NCBI GenBank assembly: GCA_037367405.1
Contig: JAZKJV010010759.1
Span: 124,001 to 188,000 of the forward strand
DNA from: Ottelia alismoides
Taxonomy: Eukaryota; Streptophyta; Magnoliopsida; Alismatales; Hydrocharitaceae
DNA length: 64,000 bases
Direction of reading: 5' to 3'
In this document: piece by piece, positions 9,601 through 20,470 of the stretch
Position numbering within the stretch: the first letter of the stretch is position 1
Layout: the number at the start of each line of letters is the position of its first letter
Translations under genes and position numbers: made by a program
Notes under the pieces: generated by a model
Database searches by the model: none
What the model was told of the DNA's origin: nothing
Seen by the model: the letters and a program-made list of their open reading frames with translations, nothing else

Positions 9601-10170
9601 ATGTGAAAAACGTGAGACCATTCTTAGGGCATGTCGGCTTCCATCGTCGATTCATCAATGACTTCAACAAAGCTTTCCAAACCTCTCATCGAGTTTCTTT
9701 GCAAGGAGGTCGAGTTATTGTATATCATATGACTCTCCATCATTGTATTAGTTGAAAGAACTAGTCACTCAGGCTCCAATCCTACAACCATTCTATTGGT
9801 CTCTCACATTCGATATCATGGCGGATGCATCAAATTTTACAATTGGGATTGTATTAGGATAAAGAAGGTATAAGTTACCCTATGCTATTCACTATGCTGA
9901 CACGATGCTCGATGAAGCACATAGAAATTATACAGTCACAGAAAAAAGAGTTGTTGGTAGTAGTTTTGCCTTTAGAGAAATTCAGATCCTACCTTCTTGG
10001 ATTGAAAGTCATTGTTTTCACTGACCACTCTACCATCCGATATTTATAGCACAAGAAGGATGTAAAATCCATATTACTCAGATGGATCCTTATCCTCTAA
10101 GAATTTAACTTAGAAATCAGAGATAAGCCTGGAGTTCAGAATGTGGTGGCAGATCATCTCTCTAGAATTA
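9601..10170 (+). pseudogene. E2 RNase H domain
   Basis: Follows RT via VRPFLGHVGFHRRFINDF. The RNase H part includes a degraded DASNF-like start (near 9825), the QKKELLVVVLPLEKFRSYLLG helix with its catalytic Glu, and FTDHSTIRYL, the T-D-H motif. It closes with RDKPGVQNVVADHLSRI, the conserved end of gypsy RNase H. Stops at several codons and frameshifts show decay. The homologous domain in E9 is at 60646-61289. Confidence 0.7.
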
Positions 10171-10990
10171 AATGCTAAGAGACTCAGCTGAGCAGTATAC
10201 CGATCACAAACGCCTTCCCCAATGAATCCATCCTCTTCATTGGTTATCTCCCTTGGTATGCCCATATTGTGAATTACCTTGTCTCTGGGGTAGTTCCACA
10301 AGATTGGATGAGGATCAAGAAGGGACAAATTTATGTTTGATATTCATTTTTACAAATGGGAGGATCTACACTTGTTCAGGGAAGGAGTAGATTGCATATG
10401 GTGTTGGTGTATTCCTCAGGAAGAGTACACAAGTGTCCTCGAGCACTACCATAAACTCTAATATGGTGGACAACATTCTGGGAGCAGAACATCAATGCCG
10501 ACACTCTTCAAGGTTGCAAATGATTATGTAAACGCTTGTACCGATTATCAAAAAATGAAAAAAATCCTTGGTGTCAAAGATAGCATACCCCTCAAATTAA
10601 TCCAGATATCTAATGTGTTCGATGCATGGCATATCAATTTCGTAGATCCATCCCTAACATATTGATGTACAAAGTGAATGTCAAACGCTGGCATGACAAG
10701 CATATCAAATGAAAGAGCTTCGAACATGGGTAGAAAGTGTGTTTGTTTGAGGTGAAATTGAATAATTTTCTAGGAAAATTTAAGAGCAAATGGACATCGC
10801 CGTACAGAGTCAGAACCAAATGTGACAATGGAAGTGTACTGATATCATAATTGTCATCATACACATAACATTTCATAGTCAACAATCAATTGTCGAAGCC
10901 ATATTTAGAGCATGATACATTCTTGGTTGTTGTCGACTCTAGACATGTGATTTTTTATGATAAGTTCACCCTTGCAACAACTTCAGGGGA
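10171..10990 (+). pseudogene. E2 integrase, core largely deleted
   Basis: The N-terminal part has LPWYAHIVNYLVSG, the usual linker, then a broken H2C2 finger region (about 10420-10560). The first core aspartate context, VFDAWHINFVD, is visible at about 10618-10648. The sequence then jumps directly to the C-terminal part: KRWHDKHIK, KLNNFLGKFKSKWTSPYRV and SKPYLEHD. The part with the second Asp and the Glu of the DDE triad, present in E9, is missing. Inactive. Confidence 0.7.
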
Positions 10991-11180
10991 GCCAGACAAT
11001 ACTCATCAAAACATTTTTGATTAGATTTTCTTCCTTTATTCTTTTTATTTTCATTTTTCTAATTCATTCTTCTATGTTACCCTCATCCTATTTATCAATG
11101 TTACACTTAGGATATGCTTCATCCTAAGTACTCGGGTTATTCATTATTCTTTCTCTCATCTGTTCCCTAATTTTTAACAT
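10991..11180 (+). repeat. E2 3' region with first hairpin of the array (11102-11131)
   Basis: The stretch is AT- and pyrimidine-rich. TACACTTAGGAT pairs with ATCCTAAGTA around an 8-base loop. It is the first of four hairpins; the others lie at 27344-27600 on the other side of the E3 insertion. Confidence 0.75.
11176..11180 (+). repeat. Left target-site duplication of E3 (AACAT)
   Basis: AACAT directly precedes the TGATG of the E3 5' LTR. The right mate is GACAT at 27334-27338, four of five bases identical with one transition. Confidence 0.7.
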
Positions 11181-14100
11181 TGATGAATATGTGATTCATT
11201 ACTCTAAAAGTCAAAAATAAAGCTTTGTTCCTGAGTAATTATACGCATATTTTCATCTATTGTGCATTATTAGCATTTATGCATGTGTAAATAATATCTG
11301 CATTTTATCATTCATATTCGCATTAAATAAGAAGCCAAATTCACGTGTACATATTTGCTTGTATATTAGAAAAAATCACCTATTTCTATATATTTTATAC
11401 TAACTCCAAATCCAACAAAATTAACTCTATAAAGTATATAGTAATAACACTAAACAAAGAAAGATATCAAAAAATACTAACTTGTAAAATTGACCAATAA
11501 AACCTAAATCCAAGTTTGAGACTAATAGAATTAAAATGTGAATATTTCTCTCATACAGTATCCGATTTAGGTCTACACAATTTTAAAGTAATATACATTT
11601 AAAGACCTTCAAAACAAGACTAATTTCATAAAAATTAGAGTTCTATGTGAAACTTAGATTTTGGGCCCTTATTGTATATTGTACATATTGACCATAATAC
11701 CCTTTATTTATCTTTTTATTTTCTTAATTATTAAAACAATATATTATATTATAAATATTTCTTTCATATTTTCTCTATTTTTAATTTGATTTTTCTCATT
11801 TAACAATAAAAAAATCCGCAAAAGATAAAAATGTTGTATTTTATATCTAATGGTACCACCCAAAAATACACTTTGTGTAGCTGACTTCCTTTGATTTTCA
11901 ATCCTTCACGAAAGTTGTAGATTTCATCGAGACAAGCAACTTCCATGTTGACCACTTTTTGATTGACCCCTTTTGTTATTCCTTTTTTTTATTTACATTT
12001 AATTTTTGAATTTTCTGGAATCGGCAAGAGGCAGTTCCTGGAGCCCCCACGTGTCACCCTATTTATTATTATTATTGTAATTTTATTTATTTATTTATTT
12101 AGTTTATTTATTTATTTATTTACATTTTTAATATTTTTATTCTACTTTTATTTCTTTACTCTTCATTATTTTTAGTAGCCTACTTATTTTACTTAATTTT
12201 TATTTGTTTATTTTTCTCTTCTTCCTTGTTCTCTACTCCAAGTCACCACCCACGCCACTTTCTCCACTACTCCTCCATCTTCTCCACCTCTTCGCTAACT
12301 TCCTCCTCCTCTTCTTTTTATTCCCCTCATCACCTTCATTCATCTTCATTTGCCGTTTCGAGAGAAGAGAGGCCGAGCCCCTTTAACCTTATGGTGGCAG
12401 TTGTAAGAGACGAATTGAGAGATGACAACCTCAAGGCAAGATATGCTGGTATGCACTACCATCACGAGCTTCACAATGCTCGTTGAGCTTCGGAACACCT
12501 GCCATCTTTTTGAAGCGACGACAGGAGTTGAGGTCCACTTCCTTCGATATTTGGCGAATCACAATTATGTATCTCTCCATCTTCAATGTGTCATTTTTTT
12601 AATCTAACGTTATTTGTTTATCTTGTTCATCATCGCATTTTCATCACCACATCATTTTTTTACCTCCCATTTCCACCAACCATCTCAATCACCATTGTTA
12701 TCAACGTCTTCATCGTACCACCACAACACCACCTCTTCATTCCTTCTTTCATTTCCTATTTCCAAAAAAAATACAAAAAAAATTATAAAAAAAGGCAGCA
12801 CGTGCACGTTCGTTCTTCCCCCTCTCCTACCGCAGTAGCCACCTGCAATCGTTCCTGCCCCCCTACACTACAGCTGCAGGCATCTCTAAATCACGTTGCT
12901 GCAGCCCCACTTGCCACCTGCGCCATTCGTCACCCTCAGCCCCGCGCCCGCCCCCGCTCGTGCACGCGCTACACCCATGCCCCCTCGCCCCCAGGCCACA
13001 CACGCGAGGGGAAGCAGACCTCCGCTACCCTCTCTTGCCGCAGCCACCTGCAGCCCTTCTTCCTGGCCGCTAGCCACGTCCTGTCGCGGCCAGCCACACC
13101 CTCCTCTCCTACTAGCAGGACCACACCCCCGCGCAACCTCCGCCCACCGCTTGCAACGCCACCACGCCGCCCCTTCACCACCGTGTTCCAACTGCTTACG
13201 ACCCTAGCGATTCACGCCACTGCGTCTCGTGTCGCCCAACCGCCCCTGCCCTAGCCGTACGGCTGCGTACCCGTGGCCGCAACTCCCCACCAGCTGCAGG
13301 TCGTGGCCCTCCAGTACAACTCGCCACCGTCGTACGCCCAGCTACGCGGCCGCCAACACGGCTCGCGCGCCAGCGACCGCTCGTGCCAGCCCAGCAGCTC
13401 CGCACCTCGCACGCCGCGGCGGCCAACACCACCTCCTGCCCGCACGCCTGGTGACCTCCGATCCCCTAGCCTCTCCTCTCTCACTATGACCTAGGGAACC
13501 CCCTTTCCTTCAAAGGTCCATTTTATTCATTTTTACTTTTTGTAAGAATTGCATAATAAGCCCATCATTTTTATTTAATTTCAAAACTACCCTTAGGCAC
13601 ACTTTATTTTGTTTATTTTGACTCTGTAATTGCACACACACCCCTATGTTTAGGCTCTAATTTAGAAATCCATTTCGCATCGATTTTTAATTAAGAAATA
13701 GCATATTGAAGATCATTTAATTTTCTATCACTGTCTATTTATTTGGACTTTTGTGACATTGGATAATTTACTAAAAATCAGAGTCTGAAATTCAGTGATA
13801 TTTTACCCATTTTTTCTCTTAAATCTGCATATACTTATCCGTTGCTCTCTAAAAAATGTAAATTAGAGATGATGCTTATGAATATGATTTAATTACTACC
13901 CGAATTTCATCACAATTGAAATTATCTTGTGAATAAGTTAAATAGTTTAGTGATTTATGTAATTGATTTTTAATTAAATCCACAAATATCATTTTTGTTA
14001 AATTTCAAGTTGGGCTAGATTTCTCAGTAAAATATCTATTTCAGATAATTTTTCTTCTGCATAAATTGAGTTTTTGAATTTATTAAGAATTAAATACTCA

Positions 14101-14692
14101 CAATCACTCTGTTTCCATCAAAAAATTCATAAAAAATCATATATTTTCATAAAATTCAAAAAAAAATTGTAGCTTCATTTCATTATGTTTAGGTTCCAGT
14201 AAAAAAATCATAATTTTTGCATTCTATTTGCATGAAAAATTGCATAAAAACCCCTAAATAGTTTGCATTTTTTCTTTGTTGCATCTTTAATCTAAAATTC
14301 CAAAAAATACATTTTGCATTTATCATTGTATTAGGTTTCCAGAAAAAATATAACTTGTCTAGATTGGATTAATTTTACATTAAAATTAAATTTGCTAAGG
14401 TGTTTTTCTTAATAACCAAGTTCAATCGCATTGGTACAATTGCATTTTTATTGCATAAAAAAATTACACAAAAATATGACTTGGAAAACCGTGAGCTACT
14501 TCCTCTAAGTTGATCAAAAGTTATTGCTTTTCCTCCTTGAGTCGACTAGGGCTTGCCCAGTTAAAAATACATAAAATTGTGCATTAATTAATTCATTGAT
14601 TCATCCATTCGTATGGTTCATTTTGATCGATCCGTATTGCCCGACTACAACAAAATAGACGCATTTACATAGGGCGATTTAGCGATCCATCA
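11181..14692 (+). repeat. E3 5' LTR (type A)
   Basis: Begins TGATGAATATGTGATTCATTA and ends GCGATCCATCA, two bases before the PBS. AT-rich ends flank a GC-rich, pyrimidine-rich core at about 12780-13500. Matches the interrupted 3' LTR at 20471-22488 plus 25827-27333. Open frames in the core (for example 12586-13254) are not preserved in the second LTR and are not called genes. Confidence 0.9.
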
Positions 14693-14694
14693 AA

Positions 14695-14712
14695 TGGCAC
14701 CGTTGTCGGAGA
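14695..14712 (+). promoter_or_regulatory. E3 primer-binding site
   Basis: TGGCACCGTTGTCGGAGA two bases after the LTR end. It matches the E7 PBS except at two positions. Confidence 0.85.
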
Positions 14713-16143
14713 GGCAAACGACTTAGGATCATTTTAGAAAATAAGAATTAGTTTTTCCATCCCCGGGTAGTCTGATCCTTGATTATTCTTGTGAATAATT
14801 TTCTATTTATTTTCAGCATTTATTTATTCTATGTCTTTCTATCTGACCATCATCTTATTTTTGTGCGAGTAACACGAAGCATTGAAGGCGACTCGTCAGG
14901 CGAGCTAAAGAACTCGCATTGAATTGAACTGAGTAGCTTTGAAAATCTTGTAAAAAAAGTTTGCATTTAAAGCGGTTCCCTTTGGGTTCTCACATGTGTA
15001 AGCAAACTAAAAAGACTCTCTATATTGTGTGGTTGCTTGTTGTAGAATAGATCCCGCTTCACAGTTCTTAGAGCTTCCTAGATCTGTTTGTGCTCGTAAT
15101 ATCGAGGACCACACCTTACCCTTAAAAGATGCGGTTAGATTGCATGACTTTAGCCAAATTTAAATTCATTCTTTACTTGCTAATATCACTACCTGTCTAG
15201 AAGTGTCTTTTCATCGCTTGAATTCATTTAGTATAAAAATTTCAATTTTGTTTGCATCTCGTATGTAGAGCGCGAGGATCACTATAAGTCTCCTAGACTT
15301 AGCATACACCATCATTTTATCGTGCATTGGTTTTTCTGTACTCCCTTCACCTTATTTTTACAACTTAGGATTAAAGGAAATTGGGATTGGACGATAAGTG
15401 TGCCTTGTATGTTGGACTAATTAAGTGGTCATCTAACTTAAAATTGGGACTGTTAAACGAATTGACCAAAAAAATCAACTTAAAACCGAAATTCTGTTTG
15501 CGGGAGAGTAAACTCGACCTTGATTTCAGGTTGAGTAAGGGTACAGAGAGTATGTGCACACACTAAGATAGAGCCCAAATCCATACCTTCCATATCAATG
15601 TACCCAGCTCTTAATGAATATCACATGCTAAAGTATTTGAAGTTCAACTGACCAGCACCAAGTAGCCTCCGCTTGCTTCAGCAAGTAGATAGGGGTAAAG
15701 CAGTGGTGTGATGCGACAAGTTCCTTAATAACAAGTTCCTTAGTAACCCCCTAGGGTGAAGTGATAAGCCTTTTCAACCTCCGCCTAATTTGGTAGGTAG
15801 ATAAGGGTAAGTCCCTGAATTTCATCAGTATTAATCGAGTAAGCCGGTGATAGGAGCTAAGAGAGGAAGGGTGTTGGCATCTTAATCGGCATGTCAAACA
15901 AGGGAGATGCAACTAGCATTGGGCCAACTTCCCTATAGGCCATCACGTAATTCTTGCTAACTTTGCTTGAAAATCACAATTAAAATCAACCAGATTAATC
16001 GGACCCAACTTTGGGTCCTTCACTATGTTGAGTTGGTAAAATTAGGGTTTCCTCTTACGTTTGTCTTGGTGTCTGTTTATGTGTGTTCTCACCTTGTGTA
16101 TTTATACGTTTTCACATGAATCCTCTCTCATTCCTTCTTAAAG
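14713..16143 (+). other. E3 5' leader with small conserved hairpins
   Basis: No gene is seen. Homologous to the leader of E1. Two related hairpins lie at 15665-15697 (CTTGC/GCAAG stem) and 15778-15809 (CCTA/TAGG stem), both preceded by CCTCCGC and followed by AGATA-GGGTA. Between them a CCCCCTAGGG inverted repeat corresponds to CCCTTCGGGG in E1. The E7 leader has a related CTCCGG...CCGGTAAAGC hairpin. Confidence 0.6.
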
Positions 16144-16368
16144 ATGTCAGCTCATCAGTTTCCGTACCGACCATCTTCATCATCTTTCTCTTCCATGCAC
16201 CATCTCTTCGAAACGGTTTCTCCACAGCCGCCCTTCTTCTCTCCATCTCACTCCAGTTATGGAGTTATAACTTCGACTGACTTTTGCACTTCTTCACATT
16301 TTTCACCTACCCCATATTCTAACATGCTGGATTCACTTGCATCTTGGGTTGATTGTCCTTATTATTGA
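16144..16368 (+). CDS. E3 ORF1, short Ser/Pro-rich protein of unknown function
   Basis: 74 residues starting MSAHQFPYRPS; an in-frame TAA at 16138-16140 rules out a start further upstream. It shares TSSHFSPTPYSN and the W-DCPY end with E1 ORF1 and stops at a TGA in the same position. The next frame continues in phase with EIAGINEPNEKQAT, so either ORF1 stands alone or it is joined to gag by read-through. No known domain. Confidence 0.5.
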   Translation: MSAHQFPYRPSSSSFSSMHHLFETVSPQPPFFSPSHSSYGVITSTDFCTSSHFSPTPYSNMLDSLASWVDCPYY

Positions 16369-17219
16369 GAGATTGCTGGAATCAATGAACCGAATGAAAA
16401 GCAAGCCACTTCTGAGACAGATGATTGGCAGAATTATGTACTCCCACATACTTTATTCTCACATCAAGTAGGGTTCGGACAACAATTTACATATACACGT
16501 CCCGACTTGATCGTAGGGCAAAACATGATCGATCGAACAAACTGAATGGAGAGGCATGTACCATGTGATCTTCATGACTTGGTTGACCCTATTAATCTAG
16601 CCTACTTTAACCAACCTTCATTCAGAGAGCCTAGACATCCCCTCTTTATTGATCCCATCATATGAGGATCAGACCAATATCTGCCATTAGGATGGTCCAT
16701 ACTTGACCCAGCATTACATGCCAAAATCTAGGTATGTTGAGTATGAGACCCCAAATTCACAGTATTATCCTTCAATTAAGAAAACTTCTTCCATGATTTG
16801 TCATGATGACTTCTTGGAGGATGACATTTCTAGACTTATCGCGAAAAATGAATCATTTGGTGACAAGTTGAAAGATGTCACCGATATATTTCACTCAATT
16901 TCTGCCAGCTTGGGTATTAAAGTGGAAAAAGAAATAAGTGGATTTGATGGAGTCTATTTTACTCTCCCTTCTATTAACCACTTGCCCTCCAATCTCGAGT
17001 CTGCATTTTCTCCCTCCCCTCCTTCACATATGGAAAACATCAAAAAAATTGAAAATCCTAAAAAAACTAAAAATTGAAAAACCAAAAAATAACATAAAAT
17101 TTGAAAATGAAAAAAGATCTAAAAAATTTGGATCCTGTCTTAAGGGAAGCACTCGATGAGGAACTGATTTTTAAGCTTCCCTTAATAAAAGCCATGGATC
17201 ACTTTCCTGACCTCAAATG
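16369..17219 (+). pseudogene. E3 gag-like reading frame
   Basis: Homologue of the E1 frame at 2194-3042. Visible blocks: DDWQNYVLPHT, FTYTRPDLIVGQNMID, YMPKSRYVEYETP, LEDDISRLIAKNESFGDKL, a Lys-rich part, and EALDEELIFKLPLIKAMDHFPDLK near the end. It has internal stops near 16540 and 16660 and frameshifts near 16700 and 17080. It keeps the bases at 17170-17180 where E1 has an extra T, which shows the intact join towards the protease. No zinc knuckle is seen. Confidence 0.55.
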
Positions 17220-17690
17220 ATTTGTGAGAAGTAGATTAATGCCTAAGAGGTCAGGAAATAAGAGGACAAGGACTGGGACGCACATAGTGTCTATGGCCAC
17301 CTCCTTGGTGATGGGGAGAATGACCAATAGTCGCAGAGTGAAGGGTTGTCTAGGGATGAATGTGAAATCAAAGACACTACCTTTACCCTTGTAAGAATCG
17401 ATGATGATTCATCGATAAATATCCTCCCGACCTATGTGTTTGACAAGCTTAAACTCAGTCCAATCAGAAAGTCGATAGAGATCGTTCAACTGGCTGATCG
17501 ATTCATCAAACGGTTGAGAGGAACCATTTCATTCATCATTACTTTCCAAGGTAATCTACTCCATGTAGACTTCACGATCATTGACATTGAGCACCCAGGA
17601 GAGTTTACCCTCCTATTATTCTCGGAAGTCATTCTTAGCCTTGGCTATGGTGACTATAGATTGCGAGACATGGGAAATCAATTTTATAGC
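17220..17690 (+). pseudogene. E3 retroviral-type aspartic protease
   Basis: Best open piece 17346-17723: DECEIKDTTFTLVRIDDDSSINILP, broken here as R-I-D-D-D-S-S-I-N-I-L-P for the active-site loop, then FDKLKLSPIRKS, LADRFIKRLRGT, VDFTIIDIEHPGEF. A frameshift near 17600 turns PIILGKSFLALA into another frame. The D-D-D-S loop lacks the usual glycine and matches E1. The preceding MATSLVMGR block is also shared with E1. Confidence 0.75.
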
Positions 17691-18553
17691 AGTGGGAGCA
17701 CTTCGACCTCACCCATTCTTTGATACACTCTACTCTAAGCTGACCCACAAAGCTGCTGAAAGTCTATTCCATCGAGAGGTAGATGAGTCCCACCTCTCTA
17801 TTACACCTGAGATACCAGCTGTCGAGCCGACCATTGGATCCGAGACTCCCTAAACATCCATGACCCTCACTGCTTGCATAACCACCACTGTGTCAGTTTC
17901 AATAAATGACTCACAACCTGAAGCTGTCATCGAGTCGGACATGATTTTTGCTGATTATCTTGACTGTTTTGACAATCTGACATCTGTGACTAATAATGCC
18001 AAGCCAACTGAGATCACTAGTACCTATCTGAGACGTGTCCTGACCCTTCAGAAATATTACGATCTATATGGTGACTAATCTGACGAGGAACCCATGGTTA
18101 GCACCGCACCACATCCTGGACCTTCAAAGTAGACAATCAAGATTGAATTGACCCCACCTAAAAATATGGTTGCTCCTTCCTCTAGTAGATTATCTAGTGA
18201 TAGGAAGTTGAGAATTGATTCCTTGAGGTGTTCCTCCGAACCCCTAAAGGGGTGTCACTCTCCTCTCCCTCTCAATGATTCATGTTCTAGAAAATCGATT
18301 AAGAAAGTTTCTCAACATACCGGAGAAGGATTTTTTGGAAGAATGCTCACTTGGTTCGGATGAGGTGGTTTATATGAGTGAGCTCAGTTCAGTTTTTCTT
18401 AAGCCATATCTGAGCAAGTAGCCATGTATTGACCCTTATTGGATGATCCCTTCACCTCACTATTATTCATATGAGGACAATTCCGACAGCGACACATATG
18501 TATGCTACCCGCCTCCTCGCTCCTGCAAGAAGGTTCATCGCAAACCTTCTTGA
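17691..18553 (+). pseudogene. E3 C-terminal extension after the protease
   Basis: Pieces open at 17581-17853, 17860-18078 and 18148-18363 continue the chain: AVGALRPHPFFDTLYSK, VDESHLSITPE, NAKPTEI, RVLTLQKYYDLYGD, SDEEPMVST, MVAPSSSRLSSDRK, YMSELSSVFLKPYLSK and a basic end KKVHRKPS then TGA at 18551-18553. Stops interrupt it. It matches E1 along its whole length and replaces pol. No recognised domain. Confidence 0.6.
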
Positions 18554-18652
18554 TCATTATATATTCTCACTCCTTCGTGTATATATTTTCTTTCCCTCCC
18601 TCCCTAGTGATTTGAATCCCTTGCTCTGGCTCCATATCATTTCATTTTATGG

Positions 18653-19007
18653 CTATACTTGGGATGCCCAGATCCTAAGTATGGGGGGGAGAGTAACCCG
18701 AGTCTCTTCATCATTCTCTATACATTCTCCAGATCTCATCGGTTCTCACATTCACTTCTATCCTAGGCTTAGGATGACCAGAGCCTAAGTATAGGCGGGG
18801 TCGATGTCCATCATGATATATACTCATCCATTTCCCCTCTAGCCCTTGCCCGCCCCATTTTTGATCTTCTTCTACACTTAGGCTGTTAGATCCAAAGTAT
18901 AGGGGGGTTGATTGACTTCTATTATTTTAGCACTCCTTCTCTTAGCATGAGCTATGTCTTTTCCTCGCTTCTCGTGCTTTAAGGACATAACACATGCTGA
19001 GTATAGG
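18653..19007 (+). repeat. E3 array of four hairpins
   Basis: Short hairpins at 18653-18684, 18762-18795 and 18872-18902, then a long imperfect one pairing 18935-18958 with 18984-19007 (TTAGCATGAGCTATGTC with GACATAACACATGCTGA). Same order and spacing as E1, mirror-oriented. Confidence 0.85.
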
Positions 19008-20452
19008 GAGCGTGGATATATTACATATATACTTACCCATAGCTCATAATTTCATGTATTTTTTTATATATTATGCAATAATTGCGAGGTCGGCAAAATT
19101 TGAATAAATTTTGAAAAAAAGGAAAAAATGTTTTTGTTAAATACTTGTATAGTATGTACATTGTATAATCTATATAATGCTTGTGTAAAAAGTTACAAAA
19201 TTATGGTAAAAAAACAAACAAAAAGTAAAAAAACAAAAAATAGGCTTCTTATTTCATCTTGCATATCATCCTTGCATTAAAAAAATGTATCTTACATTTC
19301 ATTCATCTCTATAGCATGTCATCTGCATGTCTAGCATATGCAAAGTAAAAAGTTAGTGGGTTCTGAACCAAGTTATGAATAGATGTCGAAGATGGATTTG
19401 ATTTGACCTTAGTCTATCTAATTTCAGAGGAACCTTATAGGAACTGGAGTTAAGATTTTCCAGGTCGAGTGACTTAATTCTTTGAGTCCACAAGTCTATG
19501 TTCACATGTCATCTTGATTGGTCTAAGTAGAATATTTCACACACGTGCATGGTTCTTTTAGATAGTGACCTAACTTGGACAAGCACCATGCACGTCGCTC
19601 TTCATTGATGAGGTGGTGAGGAGGTAGAATCCTTTGGCTTGGAGTAGCACACGAGTGGAAAAATACGTCCTCCTTAGGGAGGGTAGTGAATCTTAACCTA
19701 GTCTAGTGGCGTTAACGTCTAACGACGGGATGCTGTGGGTTGCAATAAAGCTTAAAAAGAGGGATAATCTACTTGCTCAAGAAGAAAAACTCCTTATGTA
19801 CATGTTGCACCTTGTATATATGTCAAAAAAAGAAGAAAAAAGGAAGAAAAAGAAAAACGTAGATTCTCCAAAAGTGGACAACCCTGATTGAAAAGTAAAA
19901 TGTATGTCGGAGTGTATATATAAGTATAGAAAAATAAGAAGAGCTTCAAAGTTTTTGTAAGCTAGTAGCTGGATGACTTGGCCACACTGGCCAAGCATCC
20001 TAGGATATGTAGCTACACTGGCTACTATCCATTCTTATCTCTACCCCCTCTTCTTGAGCCGGTTGCACTTGAACTTAGAAGGGAATACCCCGCTCCTCGA
20101 GGAAAGAGTTGCTAGACTGAAGTATTAGAGTTACCCTGTTAGAGGAGGTTATTTCTTTTATATTTTTGATATGGAGAGCTATATTTCAATTACACAGTAC
20201 AAGTAAGATTTATAGTCATCAGAACTTGCGTATGAGGATCTGTTCTGATTTGACTATTGAGGCGACTTGAATAAGAGACTTGTGGAACTTAAAGGTTATT
20301 AAGTCTTAAAATCGGATCCCAATAAGGTTCCACCGCACTGCTAATCCAAAGGTTGAGTCAAATTCCATTTTCTCCTTTTGTTCATGACCTTGGTATGGAA
20401 TCCAAAATCATTTTACTTTTGCATTTCATTTCAGTTTCTCAAGGACGTGCAA
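19008..20452 (+). other. E3 3' untranslated region
   Basis: No gene is seen. Parts are homologous to the 3' regions of E2 (28470-29480), E5 (37786-38940) and E9 (57627-58760), for example the block near TTAATTTCAGAGGAACCTTATAGG and the line TCCAAAGGTTGAGTC at about 20345. Confidence 0.6.
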
Positions 20453-20470
20453 GGTTTAAGTATATGGGGT
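20453..20470 (+). promoter_or_regulatory. E3 degenerate polypurine tract
   Basis: GGTTTAAGTATATGGGGT directly precedes the 3' LTR. Compare AAGTTTAGGGGG in E9 and AAGCATAGGGGGA in E5 at the same place, which are cleaner. Confidence 0.5.

Larger units (their letters stand above)
8331..11180 (+). mobile_element. E2 (left part): decayed Athila-like element with RT, RNase H and integrase
   Basis: Plus-strand pol remnants in the order RT (two partial copies), RNase H, H2C2 finger and integrase tail, followed by the first hairpin of the 3' array. The left side is cut by E1. The right side is interrupted at 11180 by E3 and resumes at 27334 with the remaining hairpins, the 3' region and an LTR. Confidence 0.8.

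Noticed and set aside
12586..13254. 222-residue open frame on the plus strand
   Set aside because: It lies in the GC-rich, pyrimidine-rich core of the E3 5' LTR; the matching 3' LTR does not keep the frame and no domain is visible. Codon-biased GC-rich sequence gives long frames by chance.
15000..16000. tRNA or small RNA genes in leaders
   Set aside because: I looked for cloverleaf-like A and B boxes near the PBS and leader hairpins and saw none that hold up; the PBS is only the 18-base complement of a tRNA end.
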